13,578 bases of DNA from Nitrospirota bacterium (GTDB lineage Bacteria > Nitrospirota > Thermodesulfovibrionia > UBA6902 > BMS3Bbin08), in assembly GCA_030637135.1 (NCBI GenBank), contig DAOVVO010000026.1:1-13578 (forward strand), given 5' to 3'. The first letter of the stretch is position 1; the number at the start of each line of letters is the position of its first letter. Below are positions 1-6,535 of this stretch, piece after piece. The translations under genes were made by a program, and so were the position numbers. The notes below the pieces were generated by a model that ran no database searches, had not been told where the DNA came from, and saw nothing but the letters and a program-made list of their open reading frames with translations.

Positions 1-296
1 GGGTCATTCTGCATGTCACCGTCTATGGTAACGATCACATCTCCTTTTGCATGATCAAAACCGGCAGCAAAGGCAGCTGTCTGCCCGAAGTTACGTCTGA
101 AACTTAATACCCTTACTGTGCTGTCTTTCCGGACAAGCTGCTGGAGAAACCGTAGTGTCCTGTCAGTGCTACCATCATCAATAAAGATGAGCTCGTAATT
201 CCTTCCCCCCTTATCCATTGAAGATTTAAGCGCTTTATACAACGGCTCTATATTTTCTTCTTCATTGTAGAGTGGAACAACTATTGAAACAAACAA
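1..296 (-). CDS. Family 2 glycosyltransferase, ArnC/DPM1-like (partial)
   Basis: N-terminal 98 codons of a GT-A fold glycosyltransferase; the rest lies beyond the left edge. The translation opens with SIVVPLYNEEENIEPLY, the usual first strand of GT2 enzymes. It continues with ELIFIDDGSTDRT (nucleotide-binding acidic motif), FRRNFGQTAAFAAGFDHAKGD and IDGDMQND, which carries the metal-binding DxD-type residues. This arrangement is typical of polyprenyl-phosphate sugar transferases such as ArnC, FlmF and dolichol-phosphate mannose synthase, which load a sugar from a nucleotide donor onto undecaprenyl phosphate at the cytoplasmic membrane face. The start chosen is TTG at 296-294, because it follows a strong GGAGG four bases upstream and an in-frame stop lies just before that. 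It sits 117 bp downstream of the PAP2/ArnT-like fusion gene on the same strand, which would use its lipid-linked product. The sugar cannot be told from this fragment. Family assignment is firm; the ArnC/FlmF role is inference. Confidence 0.9.
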   Translation of the reverse strand, partial: MFVSIVVPLYNEEENIEPLYKALKSSMDKGGRNYELIFIDDGSTDRTLRFLQQLVRKDSTVRVLSFRRNFGQTAAFAAGFDHAKGDVIVTIDGDMQND

Positions 297-299
297 ATT

Positions 300-308
300 C
301 CCTCCCTC
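300..308 (-). promoter_or_regulatory. Strong ribosome binding site fixing a TTG start
   Basis: The minus strand reads GAGGGAGGG here, with GGAGG ending four bases before TTG at 296-294. No ATG or GTG lies between the preceding in-frame stop and the conserved first strand of the glycosyltransferase, so this site decides the start. Confidence 0.6.
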
Positions 309-378
309 TTAATCACATTCTTGCTAAGAATGCCACATCTTTTAACATAGTACAGATCATAACAAATCAGTGAAACAC

Positions 379-430
379 GATTCGAGAATTCAATGGTGCG
401 CAGGAAATGTCAATTAATAATTCTCGAATC
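379..430. repeat. 12-bp perfect inverted repeat spanning a stop codon
   Basis: GATTCGAGAATT (379-390) and AATTCTCGAATC (419-430) are exact reverse complements separated by 28 bases. The 419-430 arm lies inside the last codons of the PAP2/ArnT-like gene, whose stop is at 416-414. The other arm lies in the 117-bp gap before the glycosyltransferase. In the minus-strand transcript it would form a stem with a loop that contains the stop codon. No run of U follows, so it does not look like a standard intrinsic terminator. An attenuating or mRNA-processing hairpin between the two cistrons, or a dyad protein site, are alternatives. Confidence 0.55.
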
Positions 431-2468
431 TCCTTAACGGCACTCCCTTAAAACCATAACATTTAAAAATAGAATATTTCCTTAAAATTTTGTCTTTTCT
501 CTGCACTGTAAATTGTTCCATCTCGTAAGAATCAAAGGCATCTTTAAGTTCTTCAGGAAAGTTTGCATTGCCTATTCTAACAAAGAGAGCATCAAATCCC
601 AATAGGCTATCAAACCCTCCCCATATATCATACTGGTTCATCCTCCTGCCAAGATTGACGCAGTAGGTTTTTGGTTTGTCCGTCATATAAAAAGCAAGTT
701 CACTCGAGACCTGATATTTATCTGAAAAAATAAATACGTTTCTATCTCCACCGGATTTCATACTTTTATAAACTTCATCTGATTTTACTCCTAATTCCTT
801 CCATCCTCTTAAACGTGATGTGGGGTCCATTTTAACAGGGATGTTGAGAAGTTCAGGATAGTGTGAAATTGATGTCATAAAAAATGCTATAAGCAGGGCG
901 GTGATTAAAAGTATTTTTTTTCCTTTCCTGAACACGTCTTTTTTCAGAAAGAAATCTGTCGACGCAATAAAGGCTGTGAGATAAGCAGGCATAGCCCAGT
1001 TTGCCTGTACCTTGCCCTGGAGGCTTTTAAAAAGGAAAAAACCTAAAACGGGCGTCCAGAACCAGAAAAGAAAACGTAACACCTGAGATGTGAAGAGCGA
1101 ACTTCGATTCTTTAGTGCTCCGTAAATCACCAGAAAAAAGAGCAGAGGCGTTATTACACCAATCTGAGAACCAACAAACTCAAAAAAATATTTAAAAGAT
1201 ATTTTAAAACCCTCTGCAATATGTGCCTGGCCTGCTGTATGTTTTAAAGTGACCCATTCATGTGCTGCATTCCAGACTATTACCGGACTGAAAACAAGCA
1301 TACTCAATGCAAATGCAAGGTAGGGCTCCTTTTTTTTAAACCAGAACCTCTGTTGTTTGGAAAAAATAATGAAAAAAAATGCACAGAGATAAAAAAAGGC
1401 CATTGTATATTTCGTTAATAAGCCGAGACCAACAGAAAATCCAAGCAAAAGCCAGTAAATACTGTTCGCTGTTGACGGTTCACTGTTGACTGTTACCTGA
1501 TTTTCCTTTATTGCTTTCCAGAACAAATAAAGGGACACTGTCCAGAAGAATATAAAAGGTGAATCAATGGTCATTATTACACCATACGTGGCAAAGAGCG
1601 GGGTTATCTGAAGTAAAAAACCTGCACTGCATGCTCTTTTGTTGTCATTATGGATGTCAGGAAAAAGTTCTTTGGTTAGCTTGTACAGAAAAATAGAGCT
1701 CAGGGCAAGAAATATCGGGGCAAAAAACCTTATTCCAAAAACCGTATCTCCCATCAGCCATGTGGTAAATGCAATGAAATAGGCTATTGCCGGTCCTTTC
1801 GTGTAGTAACTTAAGTCCAGCCTCCGTGACCACTCCCAGTAATGTGCTTCATCCGGACTTATATCAAGAGGGCCTGTTATCAGGTAGTAATACCGGAAAA
1901 AACTGAATACAAGTAATGAGACGAAAAATACAGTGGAGTAGGGTTTTTCCTTAAATCTTTTTGAAGACCATATGTACATGATGAGGACAGCCCCTGCAGT
2001 GATACCTCCCCAGAAAGCCCCGGCAATGACATCAGATGGATAATGAACCCCCACATATATTCTTGAAAATGCAACAAGGCTGGCAATGAAAAACACAGCT
2101 AAAGCAGTACGCCTGAAAAAATAGCTGAAGATTGCCGCTACTGCAAAAGCATTAACCGCGTGATTGGACGGTAATGAAAAAGACCCACCGCATCCAACAA
2201 GCAACCTGACACCTTCAAGGTTCTGACAGGGTCTTGGTCTTTCAAACAGGTGTTTTAAGATATTTCCACTGCTGTCAGCAACAAAGAGTCCTATCATGCA
2301 CAGGGTAAAAACAAGGAGTGTCTTCCGTCGATCCTTGTAAAAACAGAGAAAGAAAATGATAATTCCAGCAAAAAATAAATCTGCCCTTTTTGTTATAAAA
2401 GGCATTACAACATCGAACATAGAATTCTGGAGCCCTTGATTTACAAAGAAAAACAGGGACATGTCCAT
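414..2468 (-). CDS. Fusion of PAP2 phosphatase and ArnT-like (GT83/GT39) glycosyltransferase
   Basis: A 684-residue integral membrane protein with two enzyme domains. Residues about 1-165 are a PAP2 acid phosphatase: the three signature motifs are present as K72-x6-R79-P80, P100-S-N-H103 (Asn where PSGH is usual) and S135-R-x5-H142-x3-D146. Residues about 175-684 resemble ArnT/FlmK and the PMT superfamily: SPDEAHYWEWSRRLDLSYY at 204-222 holds the first-loop acidic pair D206-E207 expected to act with the lipid-phosphate donor, followed by many hydrophobic helices. By family knowledge, such transferases move a sugar from undecaprenyl phosphate onto lipid A or another envelope acceptor, and PAP2 enzymes remove phosphates from lipids or recycle polyprenyl diphosphate. 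The partner glycosyltransferase follows on the same strand. ATG at 2468 or 2462 could start translation; neither has a clear Shine-Dalgarno. Residues about 324-336 come from a heptamer repeat. The actual sugar and acceptor are unknown. Confidence 0.9.
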   Translation of the reverse strand: MDMSLFFFVNQGLQNSMFDVVMPFITKRADLFFAGIIIFFLCFYKDRRKTLLVFTLCMIGLFVADSSGNILKHLFERPRPCQNLEGVRLLVGCGGSFSLPSNHAVNAFAVAAIFSYFFRRTALAVFFIASLVAFSRIYVGVHYPSDVIAGAFWGGITAGAVLIMYIWSSKRFKEKPYSTVFFVSLLVFSFFRYYYLITGPLDISPDEAHYWEWSRRLDLSYYTKGPAIAYFIAFTTWLMGDTVFGIRFFAPIFLALSSIFLYKLTKELFPDIHNDNKRACSAGFLLQITPLFATYGVIMTIDSPFIFFWTVSLYLFWKAIKENQVTVNSEPSTANSIYWLLLGFSVGLGLLTKYTMAFFYLCAFFFIIFSKQQRFWFKKKEPYLAFALSMLVFSPVIVWNAAHEWVTLKHTAGQAHIAEGFKISFKYFFEFVGSQIGVITPLLFFLVIYGALKNRSSLFTSQVLRFLFWFWTPVLGFFLFKSLQGKVQANWAMPAYLTAFIASTDFFLKKDVFRKGKKILLITALLIAFFMTSISHYPELLNIPVKMDPTSRLRGWKELGVKSDEVYKSMKSGGDRNVFIFSDKYQVSSELAFYMTDKPKTYCVNLGRRMNQYDIWGGFDSLLGFDALFVRIGNANFPEELKDAFDSYEMEQFTVQRKDKILRKYSIFKCYGFKGVPLRRFENY
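1460..1494. repeat. Five-unit heptamer tandem array inside the PAP2/ArnT-like gene
   Basis: On the plus strand five consecutive 7-bp units lie at 1460-1466, 1467-1473, 1474-1480, 1481-1487 and 1488-1494, of the form TACTGTT, CGCTGTT, GACGGTT, CACTGTT and GACTGTT (consensus nnCTGTT). The array is read in frame on the minus strand. It encodes the polar stretch VTVNSEPSTANS, in a loop between hydrophobic segments of the transferase domain where relatives usually have only a few residues (family knowledge). Because 7 is not a multiple of 3, neighbouring units encode different residues. Confidence 0.8.
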
Positions 2469-2532
2469 GGGATAATTTTATAGAGAAAGGTTTTTAAAGT
2501 AAACCCAGAAGGTTTTTGAAGTGCTGAAATCC

Positions 2533-2560
2533 GTTATAAGTTATGGGTAATGAGAAATAA
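2533..2560. repeat. Degenerate heptamer array, four units
   Basis: Four consecutive 7-bp units begin at 2533 (GTTATAA, GTTATGG, GTAATGA, GAAATAA). Read on the other strand they belong to the TTACCCAT/CATTACC family that also appears at 2994-3014 within the NagA-like gene, which argues against chance low complexity. Confidence 0.55.
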
Positions 2561-2618
2561 AAAAAGATTGAGATGTTATCAATTGGTAATGCTAAAAAAG
2601 AAAAAAACAAAATAAAAC

Positions 2619-2646
2619 GCATTTCGCACAATGCATCACGTTGATT
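2619..2646. repeat. Degenerate heptamer array, three to four units
   Basis: Units GCATTTC, GCACAAT and GCATCAC (2619-2639), with a weak fourth unit GTTGATT, lie just upstream of the NagA-like gene. They match the GCATCAC units at 3036-3050 inside that gene and are opposite in orientation to the 2533-2560 array. Confidence 0.5.
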
Positions 2647-2685
2647 TAAAAGTATGCTATTATGAGCTAAGCTGGAAAAGAAAAA

Positions 2686-3678
2686 ATGAAGGAGAAATCA
2701 GATTTCATAGATTTGCATACGCACGGAATCGGTCAGTACAGCACAATGACCGGGAATCCCGTGCATATATTAAAAATGGCAGAGCTTCAGGCAAAGGCAG
2801 GAACAACTGCAATCCTGCCAACAATTTATTCAGGCACAATTCAGCACATGCGGGGAAATATGGAAGCAGTCCGGAAAGCTATGAGAGTCCAGAGTTCAGA
2901 GTTAAGATTTCTTAAAGATTATAAAACATCGGGCATAAAACGTGAGGCGAAAAACTCCAAACTCAAGACTCCATACTCTAAACTCCACATTTTCCCATCA
3001 CCCATCACGCATTACCCTGAACCGTATAATTCAGGGCATCACGCATCACGGATTTTAGGTGTTCATCTCGAAGGGCCTTTCTTGAATCCAGCACAATGCG
3101 GTGCACAGAATAAAGGTTCATTCATAAAGCCGTCAATAGCAGCCCTGAAAAAACTCATTGACGGGTATGAAGATATCGTAAAAATTATCACTATTGCGCC
3201 GGAATTGCCAGGTGCTCTTAAGGTCATTGAAAAATGTCTATCTTACGGTATAAAGGTCAACATGGGGCATTCTGATGCAACGTATAGACAGGCACTGGAA
3301 GGAAAAAAAGCAGGTGCAGTCGGGATAAGCCATATTTTTAACGCTATGAGACCCTTTCATCAAAGAGAACCCGGGCTTGCAGGGATGGGATTGATTGATG
3401 AAGACATATATATAGAAATTATAGCCGACAATGTTCATCTGAGCAGGATAACAGTAGAACTTATTTTTAAAATAAAAAGGCGTGACAGGATTATCCTTGT
3501 TTCAGATTCTGTTCGGGGCGCTCAAAAGAGAAAAAGGCCATTGTTTTTAAAGTCAGGGATACTCGCTGGAAGCGCAATCACACTCGCGGATGCGGTAAAA
3601 AACCTTAAAGACACCGGCATCTTGGAGAAAACAGCTGTTAAAACTGCGCGTGAAAATCCTCAACGGTATTTAAAATAG
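2686..3678 (+). CDS. NagA-like amidohydrolase (GlcNAc-6-phosphate deacetylase family), barrel only
   Basis: A 330-residue amidohydrolase most like N-acetylglucosamine-6-phosphate deacetylase, which turns GlcNAc-6-P into GlcN-6-P and acetate in the cytoplasm. Visible family residues: metal pair H11-x-H13 in FIDLHTHG, E129 in HLEGPFLNP, H195 in GHSDA, H216 in SHIFNAM, substrate-loop H251 in ADNVHLS, and catalytic D274 in LVSDS. The protein begins almost at the first barrel strand (an in-frame stop at 2668-2670 prevents extension) and ends at ENPQRYLK. Both flanking segments that form the family's beta-sandwich are therefore absent; E. coli NagA is 382 residues. About 50 extra residues (roughly 68-120) between a helix and the HLEGP strand are encoded by heptamer repeats. 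The Shine-Dalgarno is weak (GGA about nine bases upstream). It stands alone, divergent from the lipid-sugar genes and convergent with recN. The active site looks intact, so I read it as functional, but an allied deacetylase specificity or early decay is possible. Confidence 0.78.
   Translation: MKEKSDFIDLHTHGIGQYSTMTGNPVHILKMAELQAKAGTTAILPTIYSGTIQHMRGNMEAVRKAMRVQSSELRFLKDYKTSGIKREAKNSKLKTPYSKLHIFPSPITHYPEPYNSGHHASRILGVHLEGPFLNPAQCGAQNKGSFIKPSIAALKKLIDGYEDIVKIITIAPELPGALKVIEKCLSYGIKVNMGHSDATYRQALEGKKAGAVGISHIFNAMRPFHQREPGLAGMGLIDEDIYIEIIADNVHLSRITVELIFKIKRRDRIILVSDSVRGAQKRKRPLFLKSGILAGSAITLADAVKNLKDTGILEKTAVKTARENPQRYLK
2890..3050. repeat. Composite heptamer-repeat insertion within the NagA-like gene
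   Basis: A mosaic of 7-bp arrays read in frame. CAGAGTT occurs twice at 2890-2903. Five units of AAACTCC type lie at 2952-2986, in roughly inverse orientation to the first pair. CCCATCA occurs twice and CGCATTA once at 2994-3014. A palindrome with arms CCCTGAA (3015-3021) and TTCAGGG (3030-3036) follows, then CATCACG twice at 3037-3050. The segment encodes a low-complexity stretch with no counterpart in ordinary NagA proteins, judging from family memory. It is about 160 bp and keeps the reading frame. It looks like an expanded or inserted repeat element tolerated in a surface loop. Confidence 0.8.
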
Positions 3679-3695
3679 AATAACTTTGCAAGACT

Positions 3696-5396
3696 TTAAA
3701 TTTTTTTCAGTATTTCCCGGGCATGTTTTAATGATATGACTGTGCTGTCGCCGCTTAACATCCGAGCAATTTCTGTTGTTCTTTCTTCCTTTTCCATCTT
3801 TTTAATTTCGACTGTTGTTCTCGTGCCCTTTGCTTTTTTCTCAATCTTCAGGTGAGTATCAGCATAAGATGCTATCTGCGGAAGATGGGTTATGCACAGT
3901 ATTTGATGTAGTGATGAAAGGCTTCTTAACTTCTGTCCGACTGTTTCAGCAGCCCTGCCGCCAATGCCCGCGTCAATCTCATCAAAAATAAGTACAGGTA
4001 TTTTATCTCCTTTTGCCAGTATGCTTTTCAGTGCCAGCATAACCCTTGAAAGTTCACCGCCAGAGGCTACTTTTGATAAAGGTTTAAGTTCTTCTCCAAT
4101 GTTCGGTGAAATGAGATATTCTACAATGTCGATGCCCCTGGAATTCAGCTTGAGGTTATCTGAGGTGTCATCTCCGGTCTCCTGCATTATCTGGATTGAA
4201 AATTTTGTACCGGGCATAGAGAGTTCGGCAAGTTCTGAAATCACCTGCTGCTCAATTTTTTTAGACACTGCTTTTCTCTTTTTTGAAAGCAGCTGAGCTT
4301 TCTCTGCAAGCACCTCTTTTAGCTTTTCTAATTCAGCCTTGAGTGCTGTCAACCTTTCCTCGGAGTGTTGAAGCTCATCATGCTCTTTTACAGCGTTTTC
4401 TTTGTAGTCAAGAATATCCTGAATACTGTTTCCATACTTCTTTTTAAACCCCTTTATCAGTTCAAGCCTTTCCTGAATTTCCTCAAGCCGCGCAGGGTTA
4501 AAATCAAGTCCTTCTTTATAATCCCTGAGGAAATACGATGTTTCTTCAAGATGAGGAAGCGCTTCTTCAACAGACTTCAGGGCATCGCTGGCTCTCGCAT
4601 CAATATGAGATATTTTCTTAAGGTCAGCAAGGATATTTGAAAGTGTGGTGATACATGATGTCTCTGATAAGTAGAGGGCATCATAAGCCTGGTTTGAGAG
4701 CTCTGCAAGACGGCTGGCACTTGAGAGAATTTTTGCTTCTTCTAAAAGTTCTTCTTCCTCCCCTGCTTTTAACTGTGCTGTTTCTATCTCATTCACTCCA
4801 AATCCGAGAAAATCAATCCGTTGAATCCTCTCTTTCTCTCTTTCGATGAGTTCAGCGATGTGCTGTTTCAAAGCAGTCTGTTTTTCATAAAGGGTTGTAA
4901 CCTCCTCTCTTTCAGAGAAAAGACCTCCATAAGCATCCAGCAGGTCAAGCTGGTTATCAGACAAAAGCAGGGATTGATGCTCATATTGCCCGTGAACATC
5001 TATGATATGTGTGCTTATTTCGGAGAGGGTCTGGATATTCACCATGGAATCATTTATATACGCCCTGCTTTTACCGTGAGCAGAAATAATCCTCTTTAAA
5101 ATAATGCCGTCATCAATATCAATCCCGATGTCCTGTAAAAGCTTGAGCGATGAGGGATTACATAATTCTGGAGGGATATCAAAGAATGCCTCGACCACTG
5201 CCTCTTTCTCGCCGCTGCGGATAAGCTCGCTGGATGCCCTCTTACCAAAGGCAAGGCAAAGGGCATCTATTATTATTGACTTGCCAGCACCTGTTTCACC
5301 GGTAAGTACGTTCAGTCCCTTTTCAAAATGTGCGATTGCATCGTCAATAATAGCGAGATTTTTAATGCGTAGCTCGCGTAACATTGTTATTCTCAT
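3696..5396 (-). CDS. recN: DNA repair ATPase RecN
   Basis: A 566-residue SMC-like ATPase that acts early in double-strand break repair by organising DNA ends. The N-terminal half-site has Walker A GETGAGKS at 33-40 and the RecN-typical DVHGQYEHQSLL at about 133-144. Residues about 160-390 are rich in charged heptads and should form the coiled coils. The C-terminal half-site has the ABC signature ASGGELSR at 444-451, Walker B PVLIFDE at 467-473 and the switch histidine H504 in ITHLPQIA. Length is normal for the family. The first ATG (5396) overlaps the ccsA stop as ATGA, giving translational coupling. A second ATG at 5384 gives MLRELRIKNLAIID, which matches the usual RecN start better, so the first four residues may not be translated. 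It converges on the NagA-like gene with 17 bp between stops and no visible terminator hairpin. No SOS box is visible upstream, consistent with its place at the end of an operon. Confidence 0.96.
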   Translation of the reverse strand: MRITMLRELRIKNLAIIDDAIAHFEKGLNVLTGETGAGKSIIIDALCLAFGKRASSELIRSGEKEAVVEAFFDIPPELCNPSSLKLLQDIGIDIDDGIILKRIISAHGKSRAYINDSMVNIQTLSEISTHIIDVHGQYEHQSLLLSDNQLDLLDAYGGLFSEREEVTTLYEKQTALKQHIAELIEREKERIQRIDFLGFGVNEIETAQLKAGEEEELLEEAKILSSASRLAELSNQAYDALYLSETSCITTLSNILADLKKISHIDARASDALKSVEEALPHLEETSYFLRDYKEGLDFNPARLEEIQERLELIKGFKKKYGNSIQDILDYKENAVKEHDELQHSEERLTALKAELEKLKEVLAEKAQLLSKKRKAVSKKIEQQVISELAELSMPGTKFSIQIMQETGDDTSDNLKLNSRGIDIVEYLISPNIGEELKPLSKVASGGELSRVMLALKSILAKGDKIPVLIFDEIDAGIGGRAAETVGQKLRSLSSLHQILCITHLPQIASYADTHLKIEKKAKGTRTTVEIKKMEKEERTTEIARMLSGDSTVISLKHAREILKKI

Positions 5397-6499
5397 GCAC
5401 TGCCGTATGCATGAAGCCCCGATAGCACGAGGTTAACCCCGAGATACGTGAAAATAACGGCAACAAAACCTACAACTGCAAGTATTGCTACCTTTTTGCC
5501 CCTCCAGCCTGCTACAAAGCGCGCATGAATGTAAAGTGCATAGACAAACCATGTTATAAGGGACCATGTTTCTTTTGGATCCCAGGTCCAGTATTTTCCC
5601 CACGCACTGTTTGCCCATATAGCGCCCATTATCAGTCCGCCTATCGTAAACAGGGGGAATCCTATGGCGATACTTTTATATGTAATCTCATCAAGCATTC
5701 CAGGAGTTATGGAAAGGCTGGTCAGAATTTTTTTAATTCCGAGACCAAAACGCCATACAATAAATATAAATGCTATGGAGACAACCCAGCTCGTTGCAAC
5801 TATACCTCCCGATGAACTCCTGAGAGTTGCTTTGAGAAAATAGTTCTGTATAAATTCTTTTCGCTGAGCTACTGTTATGCTGAGAAAATCAATACTCATG
5901 GCGATAAGGACAATCAGAAAAATTCCAACTATGATGCTCCAGAAGATATATGGTTTTTCTCTTCTTGATTCGGTAACCATAGCCAAATATGCTACTGCAG
6001 CCCCAAAAGACACACCGAATGCAGCATATCCAAGAAAGCTTAATAACACATGAAAGAGGAGCCAGTTTGATTGAAGCGCCGGTATTAACGGCTGTATCTC
6101 TTGAGAAGTTCCTGATACATTAATAAAGAGCAAGGCAAGTGCTGCGAGCGGAGTAACAAAAGCACCGAGCGAGCGATTTTTATACATGAACTCTATAATA
6201 AGGTGAATCAATATAAGTGACCAGACAAAGAATACAAGTGATTCATATAAATTTCTGAGCGGCGCAGCCCTTAACAGTGACTCTATAAAACCGGATAACG
6301 GATTAGATGCTGTCCAGTAATAATAGGAGTTAACCCACCTGATAAGGAATGCCGTGCTTTGACTGAAGAATCCAAAGATAGTCACGGAAGTAGCAACCAT
6401 CCCGGTGGTCTTATTCCTAAATGCAAGGTAAATTACATAAAATACCATACCGGCTATATATGCCCCTGCCGATATATCAAAAAATAGTGCGCTGTTCAT
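5393..6499 (-). CDS. ccsA: Cytochrome c haem lyase subunit CcsA/ResC (System II)
   Basis: A 368-residue polytopic protein that, with ResB, carries haem across the inner membrane and attaches it to CxxCH apocytochromes. The tryptophan-rich haem-handling domain is clear: W295-A-N-S-A-W300-G-K-Y-W304-T-W306-D307-P-K-E310. Conserved histidines flanking it fit the family's external haem ligands: H150 in LLFHVLLSFLGY, H325 in YIHARF and H363 in GLHAYG. The protein is longer than the roughly 280 residues I recall for common CcsB/CcsA proteins. The excess lies between about 180 and 258, where two further hydrophobic segments (about 186-208 and 234-252) precede the usual IGFPLFTIGGLIMGAIWA. ATG at 6499 has a good AAGGAG upstream. 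It follows resB by 36 bp and overlaps recN by 4 bp. Identity is certain; the significance of the insertion is not. Confidence 0.95.
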   Translation of the reverse strand: MNSALFFDISAGAYIAGMVFYVIYLAFRNKTTGMVATSVTIFGFFSQSTAFLIRWVNSYYYWTASNPLSGFIESLLRAAPLRNLYESLVFFVWSLILIHLIIEFMYKNRSLGAFVTPLAALALLFINVSGTSQEIQPLIPALQSNWLLFHVLLSFLGYAAFGVSFGAAVAYLAMVTESRREKPYIFWSIIVGIFLIVLIAMSIDFLSITVAQRKEFIQNYFLKATLRSSSGGIVATSWVVSIAFIFIVWRFGLGIKKILTSLSITPGMLDEITYKSIAIGFPLFTIGGLIMGAIWANSAWGKYWTWDPKETWSLITWFVYALYIHARFVAGWRGKKVAILAVVGFVAVIFTYLGVNLVLSGLHAYGSA

Positions 6500-6535
6500 T
6501 TCTTACTCCTTGATATTGAGTTTATTATACAGATA

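Larger units (their letters stand above)
2469..2685. other. Divergent intergenic region with heptamer arrays
   Basis: This 217-bp gap separates the minus-strand PAP2/ArnT-like gene from the plus-strand NagA-like gene, so it should hold both promoters. No convincing pair of -35/-10 boxes stands out. On the minus strand TTTACT and TAAAAT lie 17 bases apart, but that would give an almost leaderless message. On the plus strand TTGATT at 2641 has no well-spaced partner. Two degenerate 7-bp arrays occupy much of the region (2533-2560 and 2619-2646) and are listed separately. The rest is A-rich and I see no other gene. Confidence 0.5.

Noticed and set aside
2631..2915. 94-codon open frame starting upstream of and overlapping the NagA-like gene
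   Set aside because: Its translation has no family features, is rich in Arg and Asn, and is explained as another frame of the NagA-like gene, whose own frame carries conserved metal ligands.
2890..3050. CRISPR array
   Set aside because: Units are 7 bp, contiguous and degenerate, with no spacers of constant length and no cas genes nearby.
2686..3678. NagA-like gene as a pseudogene
   Set aside because: Despite missing flanks and the insertion, the frame is intact over 330 codons and all main active-site residues are present, so I call it a coding gene.
3679..3695. Bidirectional terminator between the NagA-like gene and recN
   Set aside because: Only 17 bp separate the stop codons and no stem can be formed; the T-run belongs to the Lys codons at the end of recN.
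3964..5436. Several plus-strand open frames of 64-110 codons opposite recN
   Set aside because: They lie antisense to conserved RecN motifs, lack ribosome sites and have compositions typical of shadow frames.
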